Shown piece after piece: positions 8,519 to 17,117 of a DNA stretch of 60,147 nucleotides; position 1 is the first letter of the stretch, and every line of letters starts with the position of its first letter. Source of the stretch: Chlamydiia bacterium (GTDB taxonomy: Bacteria > Chlamydiota > Chlamydiia > Chlamydiales > Rhabdochlamydiaceae); the NCBI GenBank assembly GCA_021324995.1, contig JAJPIB010000019.1, forward strand, positions 1-60,147, read 5' to 3'. The notes beneath the pieces are model-generated. The model was not told where the DNA came from. It ran no database searches and worked only from the letters and a program-made list of their open reading frames with translations. A program made the translations under genes and the position numbers.

Positions 8519-9444
8519 TTAAATCTTCTCGGCAAAGCGCAACTTAGCGCTACGTGCGCGAGGGTTTTTCTTAATCTCTGTAAAAATCGGTGCAAAAGGC
8601 TTCTTATTGAGTAGCCGTAATACAGCAAGAGGTGCACTTTTATTGACTTTTGTCGGGCCAGTCGAACATTCTTTAAAAATGTTCTTAACAATTCTATCTT
8701 CGAGACTATGAAAGCTCATTACCCCTATTCTGCCCCCGTGAGACAGCATTTGAATCGCTTTGGAGACGCCTTCTGCGATCGCCTCAAGCTCCCGATTCAC
8801 GCAAATCCTGAGCGCTTGAAAAATCAATGTCGCCGGATGCCATTTCCCTTTAAGCGGTGTTTTTAGCGCAGCCACAATCACCTCAGCTAGCTGGGTCGTC
8901 GTTATTATGGGTTTTCTGCGACGGGCTTCGACGACGGCCTTTGCAGCTCTTTTATATCTGGGCTCCTCACCTAAATCTCGGAACAGGTTTGAAAGTTCTT
9001 GTTCTGGCCAATGGTTGATGATTTCCTTTGCAGTGAGGTCCGAAGTGGGATCCATCCGCATGTCAAGAGGGCCCTCTTTGGAGAAGCTAAAGCCTTTATA
9101 GTCACGATCTAGCTGCATAGATGACACTCCGAAGTCAAAAAAAAACCGTCGATAGAACGGACTTTCAAATTTTTTAAATATTCATCGAGCTTGCTAAAAT
9201 CTCCATGAATGAACTCCATCTTGTGCGCCCAAGGCGCCAAATTTTTGCGCGCGATCTCAAGAGCTTCTGGATCCTTATCGCACCCAATATAGCGTTCGAT
9301 TTCCGGATGCGCTTCAAGGATGGCTTTCGCATGGCCACCCGCTCCTAACGTCCCATCAAAAAAAACTCTAAGATCTGCTCCTTCTAAAGACTCAAGAACC
9401 TCGTTGACCATGATAGGAATATGTGGAGCTATGTTAGATTTCAT
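8519..9444 (-). CDS. rsmH: 16S rRNA m4C1402 methyltransferase RsmH, split by a frameshift
   Basis: N4-methylation of C1402 in 16S rRNA using SAM. The two halves are in different frames. The N-terminal part (ATG at 9444, overlapping the mraZ end by 11 bases) carries HIPIMVNEVLESL and the SAM-binding block FFDGTLGAGGHAKAIL. The C-terminal part carries SSMQLDRDYKGFSF, VMSFHSLEDRIVK and the basic C-terminal NPRARSAKLR. The break is at a run of nine A (plus strand 9137-9145). Ten would restore SIDGFFFDFGVSS, which matches the family consensus, and a product of about 308 residues. As written, the N-terminal frame ends shortly after the run. This may be a sequencing error in a homopolymer, a real mutation, or a site of transcriptional slippage. 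Confidence 0.85.
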
Positions 9445-9934
9445 CTTCCTCTTCTTGGTCACATTCGAGAAGAGCAAACGCCTCTTCTGTCAATTTCGTT
9501 AAATTCATTTCAGGATCTTTACCGCTCAAAACCGCATCGAGTTGGGAGTCGTAGCGCTCTTTCGGCCAAATCTCAATCTTATTGAGCACACCGGCGATCA
9601 TGATTTCTGTCTTAATCCCAACGGCTTTTTTTAATGTTGGAGGAATGATCACACGACCGATCTTGTCGCATGTCGTCTGATGCAAGGTCGAGAAAAACAA
9701 CGTGAAGAACTTCTGGTATTTTCCGAGATGCTGCTTTGCTTGGAATCTCTCGACGATCTTCTGGATATCACTCTGTCGATAAATCGCAAGGCATCCCCCC
9801 AACCCAAGAGCAAGACTGAATTCTAAAACACCTTCTTGAACAAGGCCAAAGCGCATCTGCTGAGGAAGCACAAACCTTCCCTTTTCATCGAGTTTTGCAG
9901 ATGTGGAACCACTAAAAAAGAACTTGCCCATCAT
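9434..9934 (-). CDS. mraZ: Transcriptional regulator MraZ
   Basis: AbrB-like DNA-binding protein that heads the division and cell-wall cluster and, in other bacteria, represses its own operon through GTGGG direct repeats. Two SpoVT/AbrB-like halves are visible: SGSTSAKLDEKGRFVLPQQMR near the N-terminus and TTCDKIGRVIIPPTL about 80 residues later. The frame is open to 9994, but the conserved start of the family (MGKFFFSG-type) corresponds to the adjacent ATGs at 9934 and 9931. The tail is acidic (ECDQEEEDEI). It overlaps rsmH by 11 bases. GTGGG repeats lie just upstream of the chosen start. Confidence 0.9.
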   Translation of the reverse strand: MMGKFFFSGSTSAKLDEKGRFVLPQQMRFGLVQEGVLEFSLALGLGGCLAIYRQSDIQKIVERFQAKQHLGKYQKFFTLFFSTLHQTTCDKIGRVIIPPTLKKAVGIKTEIMIAGVLNKIEIWPKERYDSQLDAVLSGKDPEMNLTKLTEEAFALLECDQEEEDEI

Positions 9935-9950
9935 TGTCTTAAGGGATTTT

Positions 9951-9965
9951 CCCACCTTTTCCCAC
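9951..9965 (-). promoter_or_regulatory. Candidate MraZ binding site upstream of mraZ
   Basis: On the minus strand the sequence reads GTGGGAAAAGGTGGG, two GTGGG units with exact 10-base periodicity, ending 17 bases before the mraZ ATG. MraZ of E. coli binds TGGGN repeats with five-base spacers in the leader of its own operon. The match is by motif and position only. Confidence 0.6.
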
Positions 9966-10080
9966 AATTTAACACCGAAACCACAAATCAGCAACTCTTT
10001 TTCCGAGAGACTGTCGAATGAAGACGTTCACATCCTTCTTTAAAATCTTCAGCGTCAATGAGATTTCCTCCTCACTGGAG

Positions 10081-10095
10081 GTGGGAAATTGTGGG
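10081..10095 (+). promoter_or_regulatory. Candidate second MraZ binding site, facing the divergent operon
   Basis: On the plus strand the sequence reads GTGGGAAATTGTGGG, again two GTGGG units ten bases apart. It is about 100 bases upstream of the conserved hypothetical gene at 10194, in opposite orientation to the site at 9951-9965. A TGGAG at 10076-10080 could be a weak third unit. Confidence 0.5.
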
Positions 10096-10193
10096 AATAT
10101 TGTTATCAATCTCCCGACATTTTTATTAGAGGTTGATAAATTAAGCAGTGCGTGGCAAAGGTCATTATAATTACTTTTTTTTAGGAGATGCTT

Positions 10194-10706
10194 ATGCCTC
10201 CGCGCACGATCGACAATTTGGGAGTGGATGTTTCCACTCGCTACGCCGAGGATCAAAAAATTCTCGACGATACCCTGGTCAAGGAATCCTGGGCGATTCC
10301 CGTCCAGACGGAAATCGACGTCTCTTCCCCTTTTCTTTCTCCTGAGATTGACAAGTTTCTCCAAATCCAACCGACTAAAGTCACCTGGGCATCTTTTACC
10401 GCTCCCCTGGGTTATTTTGAGCAAAGAAAAAAACTATTCACCTTCCAACTCATCCCTTCCATGGGATCAGAAGACAAGCAAGAATCGCAGGCCCAAAAAA
10501 TCCTCAGCAAGCTCAAATCGATGGAGAAAAAAGTCCATGAAAACCTCGAAACCAAGGATAAACGCCAACTCTATGAAGAGGGCCTAGCTCTCGAGGAAGA
10601 AGAAAAGGAAAAGAAAGTTTTAATATCTGTTTTAAACACCATTAGCACATTTGATAAGCTTATCATTGAAATTAATTCGAAAAGAAACCAGTATCAAAAG
10701 GGTTAG
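10194..10706 (+). CDS. Conserved chlamydial hypothetical protein (CT273-like by position)
   Basis: A 170-residue soluble protein with no recognised domain. It is hydrophilic, with a long charged helical or coiled-coil stretch from about residue 95 (QAQKILSKLKSMEKKVHE, then a Glu-rich segment) to the end. By gene order it corresponds to the hypothetical gene CT273 that I remember beside the TPR gene in C. trachomatis. AGGAG lies immediately before an in-frame ATG at 10188 but at ideal spacing from the ATG at 10194, so I start there. The next gene begins seven bases after its stop, forming a two-gene operon divergent from mraZ. Function unknown. Confidence 0.75.
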   Translation: MPPRTIDNLGVDVSTRYAEDQKILDDTLVKESWAIPVQTEIDVSSPFLSPEIDKFLQIQPTKVTWASFTAPLGYFEQRKKLFTFQLIPSMGSEDKQESQAQKILSKLKSMEKKVHENLETKDKRQLYEEGLALEEEEKEKKVLISVLNTISTFDKLIIEINSKRNQYQKG

Positions 10707-10713
10707 GTGTAAT

Positions 10714-11109
10714 ATGAGTCAAATCGATTGGTTGCCCATTTTGGGCTGGAATAAAGAAGAGTTAGAGGATCTTCGCTTTGTAGGGTATTCTTACATCAAA
10801 CAGGGAAGCTACGACATTGCGATCACTTTTTTTGAAGCCCTCGTCATTCTCGCTCCTGAGTCCTTATACGATCTCCAAACCCTCGGCGCTCTTTACCTCC
10901 AGAAAGGGAATAACCTCATGGCCTTGAATTATATTGAAAAAGCGATCAAGCTCGACCCCACGCATTTGCCCACCCTTCTCAACCGAACCAAAGCGTTATT
11001 CGCCTTAGGCTACAAAAAACAGGGTCTTTCTCAAGCGCGCATTCTGGAAAAGTCCGATCAAGAACAGATCGCTGGCCAAGCCCAAGCGCTCATCATGGCT
11101 TTCGCATGA
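10714..11109 (+). CDS. Tetratricopeptide-repeat protein (CT274-like)
   Basis: A 131-residue protein built of about three TPR helix pairs: LRFVGYSYIKQGSYDIAITFF, then LQTLGALYLQKGNNLMALNY, then LLNRTKALFALGYKKQGLSQ. Size and layout resemble SycD/LcrH class II type III secretion chaperones, but the evidence is only structural resemblance. It could equally be a scaffold protein. It corresponds by position to CT274. The start follows an AGGTG seven bases after the upstream stop. Its 3' end is nine bases from the convergent LRR gene. Confidence 0.75.
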   Translation: MSQIDWLPILGWNKEELEDLRFVGYSYIKQGSYDIAITFFEALVILAPESLYDLQTLGALYLQKGNNLMALNYIEKAIKLDPTHLPTLLNRTKALFALGYKKQGLSQARILEKSDQEQIAGQAQALIMAFA

Positions 11110-11118
11110 ATTTTTCAA

Positions 11119-13479
11119 TCAGAGCGGAAATGTCTCGAAGAAGGAATTAATATTCTTTCTGGCTTTTTGCAAAAGCTCATGCGAGACCTTCGGCTGCTCC
11201 CCTAAGTTTACCCGATCTAAATAACCATTGAATCGATCTTGTAAAAGCCAAGCCATTTGCCTAACCCCTTTCCAATAGGTTTCGTTTTCGCCTTCAAGAA
11301 ATTGCTTAGAAATAGGTTGTTTGAGATCAATGAGAAAATCTTCTAAAACAGCACTCGCATCAAATCGGCTGAACTCCTTATAGATTTGCTGTACAGATTC
11401 TAGCTTTTGTGTAGGAAAATTAAAATTAGAAACCTCTAGGTGGTCTTTAAGGTTTTCGATAAGTAAAAGAGCAAAGAAGGCTGTCTTATAGTTCAAATAC
11501 ACACAATTTCCCACTTTTCCACTTTTCATCGCGATAAAAGCAGTTTCGACTCCTTGAAGCTTTTCTTTGATTTTTTTTAGGCTTAAATGTTCTTCTTTAG
11601 TTGTGATTAATCGTCTCGCAAGTCCCTTTAAAAAATCTTTTGTGATCGCCTGCGGATTCTGTACTCGCAGAATGACAATTCCAGGTTTTAAGTCGCTCCC
11701 CTCCCCACGATTACAACAGAAGAGAAAAATTTCTCCAGAGGGGGTCTTACGAAAAATGTATTGGATCGAATGCCAGTCATGCCCTCCCCCAATAATCATT
11801 GAATCACAGAAGTTAGGATCATGAATATTTGCATAAATCTCGTCGATTTTTTCTTCGGTTGCGTTTTCATGCCAAACTGCTTTTGAAAGAGAATCCGCAA
11901 TTGAAATACGCATTTGATCGCTAATCAAGTCTGTTCGGCTGGATGCAAATTGATTAAACGCAGCATGCAAAGAAGGAAATAAAAAAGTTTCATTGTTACC
12001 TTCTAAAACAGCGTACTCTTGATAAGGAAGTTCAATCATTCCTGCTAAATTAAAAGCATGGCCGATTCTTTTATATTTTAACGAAAGATAGGTATTGTTG
12101 TAGGGTAAATCATTTATTAATTGGTGCTGTTCTTGCCAGTTTCTTAAGTATTGAGGGGATAAAACAAGTGGTGTGCCTGCAGTACAGGAAAAGGCCTTTT
12201 TACAAAAGGCTGAACATCCTTGCATTTGAGCAACTGTCCTACCACACCGAAGCTCTCGACCTTGATCTCTTTCTACTTCAGGGGTAAAGCAAGGCCCTTC
12301 TTTTAAAAGATTTGCAGTCAATTGCACAATCTTTGGATCCAAATCTTCTGTAGCTGCTTCAGTCATTAAGCCAGGCCCTTTTAAAGAGCCTCCAGTCAAT
12401 TGATCAGCATTTAAACCCAAACCTTGTGTAATAATTCCCTCCTCAGGAGGGATGATTTCAGGAATTGAAAGTTCTAAGGAAGGACCCCTTGCTCTGAGGA
12501 AAAGAAATCGCCTATTAATCTCAATTTGGAATAATTCTATTGCTTCAGAAGACAATTTATTCCCCTGTACTTTAATGACACAATGCGAGGGTAGCCTAGA
12601 AAAAAAAGCGGGTAATTTGCAGAGCTGATTATTAGCGGCATTAAGTTCTTTAAGACCGAGCTGCATGATTACTTCAGGTAACGAAGAAAGTCCCATCCCA
12701 CTTAGGTCGAGATGATTAGCTTTTGTCGTGTAAACTGTAAATATTCTTTCAGCAGCAACCATCCGGACATTTCTTCCTTCCGGGCAAACTTTATTACACC
12801 ACCACTCTAAATTTCTAACAAATTCAAGAGTATCTCGCATTGTTTTGTGCTCCAATGCAAGGTGTTTGATGACTGCGAGCAGCGCATTGTCCACATCCGC
12901 CGTGGAAATTCCATTCGAAAGCGATTGCAGAGCGGTTTTTTTGTGAAGAAGAGAGCTTCTACGCTCTTCAAGAGTGCGATAGGCTTCTAGGGTTCCCGTG
13001 CCTCTTTGATGAGCTTTCCATGCCTGATCCAAAAGACCTCTCTCATCTCCATCAAAATGACCACATAAATCCACCAACTTGGCTTCAATATGTCCAAGTT
13101 TTATATGAGATTGAATTGCTTTATTTTGGATGAGTTCTTTATTTAGCTCATTGATCTCTCGATTAACGGCATCTCTTTCTGAAATCAGAGTTTCCAGTTT
13201 TTCTTGTGTGACAGGATCTGCTGCTAAAGAAGCTTGATAGATGAGAGAGTCCAAATCTTGATGTTTGCCCTTAAGTAACCAAAGACGTGCTTCTGCCTCT
13301 TCATTTCTCTCATTAAGTCTAGCTTTTACAATTTTAATTGCACGTCTGTAATTTTGATCATCGCATTCGCTTTTTGATAAGAGTTCTATCTTCTCTTGGA
13401 GAGAATCACATCGATTGCTTAAATCACTAGAGATAAGCCTTAGATCAAAATTTTCTGAACAAATATTTGCTATTATCAT
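11119..13479 (-). CDS. Coiled-coil/LRR effector-like protein with putative cysteine-protease-like C-terminus
   Basis: A 786-residue protein, paralogous along its whole length to 13947-16829. Residues about 20-220 form a charged coiled-coil region sharing the block HIEAKLVDLCGHF with the paralog. About 226-325 is one LRR module with a W-C-x-K-V-C-P-E-G lead, LDLSGMGLSSLPE, and a cap with NKLSSEAIELFQIEI, like the YopM/IpaH-type LRRs. The C-terminal 400 residues are strongly conserved between the paralogs and contain GGGHDWHSIQ (His567, His570), FCCNRGEG (Asn590) and KVGNCVYLNY (Cys659), an order seen in clan CE peptidases. No signal peptide is present, as expected for a type III effector. The start is set by alignment with the paralog. 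Function is inferred, not known. Confidence 0.75.
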   Translation of the reverse strand: MIIANICSENFDLRLISSDLSNRCDSLQEKIELLSKSECDDQNYRRAIKIVKARLNERNEEAEARLWLLKGKHQDLDSLIYQASLAADPVTQEKLETLISERDAVNREINELNKELIQNKAIQSHIKLGHIEAKLVDLCGHFDGDERGLLDQAWKAHQRGTGTLEAYRTLEERRSSLLHKKTALQSLSNGISTADVDNALLAVIKHLALEHKTMRDTLEFVRNLEWWCNKVCPEGRNVRMVAAERIFTVYTTKANHLDLSGMGLSSLPEVIMQLGLKELNAANNQLCKLPAFFSRLPSHCVIKVQGNKLSSEAIELFQIEINRRFLFLRARGPSLELSIPEIIPPEEGIITQGLGLNADQLTGGSLKGPGLMTEAATEDLDPKIVQLTANLLKEGPCFTPEVERDQGRELRCGRTVAQMQGCSAFCKKAFSCTAGTPLVLSPQYLRNWQEQHQLINDLPYNNTYLSLKYKRIGHAFNLAGMIELPYQEYAVLEGNNETFLFPSLHAAFNQFASSRTDLISDQMRISIADSLSKAVWHENATEEKIDEIYANIHDPNFCDSMIIGGGHDWHSIQYIFRKTPSGEIFLFCCNRGEGSDLKPGIVILRVQNPQAITKDFLKGLARRLITTKEEHLSLKKIKEKLQGVETAFIAMKSGKVGNCVYLNYKTAFFALLLIENLKDHLEVSNFNFPTQKLESVQQIYKEFSRFDASAVLEDFLIDLKQPISKQFLEGENETYWKGVRQMAWLLQDRFNGYLDRVNLGEQPKVSHELLQKARKNINSFFETFPL

Positions 13480-13816
13480 AAATAAACCCATTTAATTTTT
13501 ATTTAAACATAATTATACCTAATAAACTATTTAATTGACACTCATTTTAAGATTTAATCGGGATTATTTAGAAAAGTGACCCTTACTAATCGGAAGTTAC
13601 TGATACTTAGGAGATAGAGGTTGAATTTCTATCGTAAACCAAAATCTTGGGTCTAATTTCGAGCGCGAAAGCTCGCTCAATTCACTGACCACTGGTTCGT
13701 AAGTGCATCTGTATTAACGCAATACGAGTGAACTTACGACCAGCAATTTGAGCGGTTTTGATGCCGAAAATGTTGCAAGATTTTTGTTTTACAGAATACT
13801 TAGGAGCAGTAAAAAT
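13480..13816. other. Upstream region of the first LRR gene
   Basis: No gene is visible. A segment at 13591-13610 (CGGAAGTTACTGATACTTAG) recurs with few changes at about 16930-16949, in both cases about 100-110 bases upstream of the LRR start codon, so it was duplicated with the genes and may hold control signals. The stretch just upstream of the start is very AT-rich. An inverted repeat occupies 13675-13753. Confidence 0.5.
13675..13753. repeat. Imperfect inverted repeat (possible decayed palindromic element)
   Basis: Arms beginning GCTCAA and containing CTGGTTCGTAAGT pair with the right arm, whose reverse complement contains GCTCAAATTGCTGGTCGTAAGT-type sequence. The centre has a small GTATT/AATAC hairpin. 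A short GAGC/GCTC hairpin at 13661-13674 precedes it. The structure is clear; what it is remains uncertain. Confidence 0.5.
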
Positions 13817-13930
13817 TATACCCAACGTGATTGAAAATTTGGTTTAGGACTGAGCCAAAACTCCCGCGATCGTCCAATCCCGGGGCTTTGGCTTGGTCTT
13901 AAATCCAAATTTTCAATCGTGTTGGGTATA
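13817..13930. repeat. MITE-like palindromic repeat, family A, internally deleted
   Basis: Begins TATACCCAACGTGATTGAAA and ends with its near-perfect inverse GGGTATA. It equals the 164-base copy at 52265 minus about 50 central bases; the deletion lies between short GATCG repeats. It ends 16 bases from the stop codon of the larger LRR gene, so its transcript hairpin could act as that gene's terminator. Confidence 0.85.
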
Positions 13931-13946
13931 ATTCGACGACAGTCTC

Positions 13947-16829
13947 TTAGCTAGAAAAGGCTTCTAAAAAATGTTCAATATTTTTTCTCGCTTTTTGTAA
14001 TAACTCACTTGAGACCTTCGCCGAGTGTTGCCCTAAGTCATTACTCTTTGAATAACAAGTCAATTTAGCGTATAAAATCTCAGTCACTTTTTTTAATCCT
14101 TTCCAATATGCTGTATTTTCTCCTTCGAGAGATTGCTTAGAAGGAGGATTCTTAAGATCTAAGAGAAAATCTTCTAAAACAGCGCTTGCATCAAATCGAA
14201 CAAATTCCTTATAGATTTGTTGTGCGGATTCAACCTTTTCCGAAGGAAAATTGAAATTAGGGATTTTTAGATCCTCCTTAAGGATTTCGATGAGAAGAAG
14301 TGCGTAGAGTGTCGCTTTATAATTGGAATACACACAATTTCCCACTTTCCCCTCTTTCATCCGCATGTAAGCGATTTGAATTTGAACCCCTTGCAACTCT
14401 GCTTGGATTTTTTCTAAACTTAAATGGCGTCCTCTAACCACACTCAAGCGTCTTACAAGTCGACTTATAAAATCTTTTGTAATAGCTTGTCGATTCTTCA
14501 CTTTAACAATGACGATTCCGGGATAGTTATCAGCCCCCTCGCCTCGATTACAACAGAAAAGAATGATTTCCCCAGAAGATGTTTTATGAAAGATGAACTG
14601 GATAGAATGCCACGTATGGCCTCCTCCGACAACAATAGAATTACAAAAAGTAGGATCATGAATATTTGCGTGAATCTGTTCGATTTTTTCCTCTGTTGCA
14701 TTTTCATGCCAAACTGCTTTTGAAAGAGAATCAGCAATTGAGCTGCGCATTTCATCGCTAATCAAGTCTGTTCTGCTCGATGCAAACTGATTAAATGCTG
14801 CTAGAAATGGGGGAAATAAGAAAGTTTCATTAGCACCCTCTAAAGAAACACAATCTTGATAAGGAAGGTCAATCATTCCTTCTAAACTAAAAACATGGCC
14901 AATTCTTTTATATTTTAGTGAGAGGTAAGTGTTGTTATAGGATGAACGATTGGGTAATTGATTCTGTTCTTGCCAATTTCTCAAATATTGCGGAGACAAA
15001 ACGGAGGGCGTATCTGCTGTGCACGATAAGATCTTGTGGCAAAAGGATGAGCATCCTTGCATCTTCGCTATTGTCTGACCATGCCGGGTGTCACGATTTC
15101 GATCTCTTTCTTCTTCAGCGACGAAACTGGGCCCCCCTTCTAAAAGGCGTGATGTCAATTGTATGATTCTTGGATCCAAATCCTCTTTAATAATTGTCGC
15201 CTCTGCGGATCCGGCTTCAGGGATTGAACATACTAAGCGAGGCCCTACTTTCTCGAATGGTTTGCGCTTTTTATTTAGTAGACGTCTGCTTTCAATCTCA
15301 TTTTGGAATATACTTATTGCTTTAGCAGACAAGGGATTTCCTTGTGCATTAATGACACAATTAAGGGGCAGATTTGCTAAAGATAGAGGTAAGACTTGGA
15401 GTTGATTATTTGCGATATTAAACTCTTCGAGACTTCTAAAGAAGGTTATGCCCTCGGGCAGCGAAAAAAGTCCCATTCCACTTAGGTCAAGCCGAACTGC
15501 TTTTATCTTGTAAGCTGCAAATATTTTTTCAGCAGCAGCTTTCCTAACCGCTACCCCTTCTGGGCAAACTTCATTAAACCATGTCTTTAATTTCTCGAAA
15601 ATTTCCTCGTCCAAACCAGGAGATATAAAATTAAACCTTGGGCCAAATCGTGGATCAAGCTGCTTTTGCAAAATGATTTCATTTTGAAATATTTCCACTG
15701 CTTCTATCGAGAGGGGATTTTCCCTTGCGTCTAATGAAGATCCAACCGGCAACCTAGCTAAATCCTTGGGCAAAATGCGAAGTTGATTGCCAGAGGCAAA
15801 AAAACACCTTAAATTTACAAGTCCATGAAAACCCTCGGGGAGAGTTTGGAGTTGATTATCTTCAATAAAAAGCACCTCAAGATTAACAAGCTGACCCAGT
15901 TCTTTCGGCAGATCCTGAAGTTGGCAGCGATTTAGATATAGTTGCTTAAGGTTTTTAAGCTGACCAATTTCTTTCAGCAAATTTTGAAGTGGACAGCGAT
16001 TTAGATATAATTTTTCTAAGTGCACAAGTTGACCGATCTCTTTTGGCAAGCAACATAGATTCAATCCTGTTAGGTTAAGTGAATTTTCTTTCTTTATAGA
16101 GGATATAAAAATTTTCTCGGATGCAATCATTCTGCTGGACTTTTCCTTTGGAGGGGCTCCATCACACCACGTCTTCAACCCACGCACAAATTCAAGAATA
16201 TCTTGCAGAGTTTTGTGCTCCAATTCAAGGTGTTTGATGATCAAAGGTAGCGCGTTGTGCACATCAGTCACAACAATTCCATTCGAAAGAGATTGAAGAA
16301 CGATTTTTTTATCAATAAGAGAGATTCTACGGGCCTCAAGAGTGTGATAAGCTTCTAAAGTTCCCCTACCCCTCTGATGGGCTTTCCATGCCTGATCTAA
16401 AAGACCTCTTTCATCACCATAGAAATGACCGCATAAATCCACCAACTTAGCTTCAATATGCGCAATTTTTAAAACAGATTGAATCGCTTTATTTTGGGTG
16501 AGTTCTCTATTTAGCTCACTAAGTTGCTGTTTAAGGGCATCTCTTTCAGAAATCGCAGTTTGCAATTTTTTTTTCAGGTCTGAATCTTTTGCTGAAGAAA
16601 CTGAAGATTCTAAATCTTGATAGCGATTGAGTGAAAGACGCGCTTCTACTTCTTCTTTTCTCTCATTAAGCCTTGATTCTACCATTTTAGTTGCTTCTCG
16701 ATAATTTTTGGGATCGCAGTTTTCACGGAGCAGCTTTAGGGTCGCTTGAATGGAATTGCAACGATCGTCTAAACCGGTAGAGATAAGGGAAAAATCAAAA
16801 CCCCCTGAAGAAATCTTTAATATTGTCAT
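13947..16829 (-). CDS. Larger coiled-coil/LRR effector-like protein with putative cysteine-protease-like C-terminus
   Basis: A 960-residue paralog of the preceding gene. Residues 20-215 are coiled-coil. A first LRR module runs about 217-385, with repeats such as LEKLYLNRCPLQNL and LKQLYLNRCQLQDLPKE and a cap at NPLSIEAVEIFQNEI. A second module (about 414-515) has the W-F-N-E-V-C-P-E-G lead, LDLSGMGLFSLPE and a second cap NPLSAKAISIFQNEI. The conserved C-terminal domain (about 550-960) carries GGGHTWHSIQ (His738, His741), FCCNRGEG (Asn761) and KVGNCVYSNY (Cys832). The first paralog has only one LRR module, so repeat units were gained or lost. It has no signal peptide. MITE-like repeats flank the gene. 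A role as a translocated host-targeting protein is inference. Confidence 0.75.
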   Translation of the reverse strand: MTILKISSGGFDFSLISTGLDDRCNSIQATLKLLRENCDPKNYREATKMVESRLNERKEEVEARLSLNRYQDLESSVSSAKDSDLKKKLQTAISERDALKQQLSELNRELTQNKAIQSVLKIAHIEAKLVDLCGHFYGDERGLLDQAWKAHQRGRGTLEAYHTLEARRISLIDKKIVLQSLSNGIVVTDVHNALPLIIKHLELEHKTLQDILEFVRGLKTWCDGAPPKEKSSRMIASEKIFISSIKKENSLNLTGLNLCCLPKEIGQLVHLEKLYLNRCPLQNLLKEIGQLKNLKQLYLNRCQLQDLPKELGQLVNLEVLFIEDNQLQTLPEGFHGLVNLRCFFASGNQLRILPKDLARLPVGSSLDARENPLSIEAVEIFQNEIILQKQLDPRFGPRFNFISPGLDEEIFEKLKTWFNEVCPEGVAVRKAAAEKIFAAYKIKAVRLDLSGMGLFSLPEGITFFRSLEEFNIANNQLQVLPLSLANLPLNCVINAQGNPLSAKAISIFQNEIESRRLLNKKRKPFEKVGPRLVCSIPEAGSAEATIIKEDLDPRIIQLTSRLLEGGPSFVAEEERDRNRDTRHGQTIAKMQGCSSFCHKILSCTADTPSVLSPQYLRNWQEQNQLPNRSSYNNTYLSLKYKRIGHVFSLEGMIDLPYQDCVSLEGANETFLFPPFLAAFNQFASSRTDLISDEMRSSIADSLSKAVWHENATEEKIEQIHANIHDPTFCNSIVVGGGHTWHSIQFIFHKTSSGEIILFCCNRGEGADNYPGIVIVKVKNRQAITKDFISRLVRRLSVVRGRHLSLEKIQAELQGVQIQIAYMRMKEGKVGNCVYSNYKATLYALLLIEILKEDLKIPNFNFPSEKVESAQQIYKEFVRFDASAVLEDFLLDLKNPPSKQSLEGENTAYWKGLKKVTEILYAKLTCYSKSNDLGQHSAKVSSELLQKARKNIEHFLEAFSS

Positions 16830-17117
16830 AATATGACCATTTTAATTTATAATATTTAAAATATTTTACAATAAAATATTATTTAAATCTAACTTTTATA
16901 AATTTAATATCATTTTCACCCTCGGTATTCAGAAGTTACTGGTACTTAGGGGGTAATCAAAATGGAAGGGGCGAGGAGAATAAGAATTAAGTCGTTTAGA
17001 AAATAACGAGAAAGGACTGGCAATCTCATAAATTTCTGAATATCTATGGCTTAATGGAAGACAAGTCAAACGGCCTTCAAAAAAAATTATACTAAAATAA
17101 TAGACCCAGTGCCGAAT
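16830..17117. other. Upstream region of the second LRR gene
   Basis: No gene is supported. The first 90 bases upstream of the start are extremely AT-rich. At about 16930-16949 lies the segment shared with 13591-13610. The rest shows no clear structure up to the palindrome at 17118. Confidence 0.4.

Noticed and set aside
9969..10424. Minus-strand open frame of 151 codons opposite the conserved hypothetical gene
   Set aside because: It crosses the promoter region, contains the operator-like repeats and lies opposite a gene with a clear ribosome-binding site; a shadow frame.
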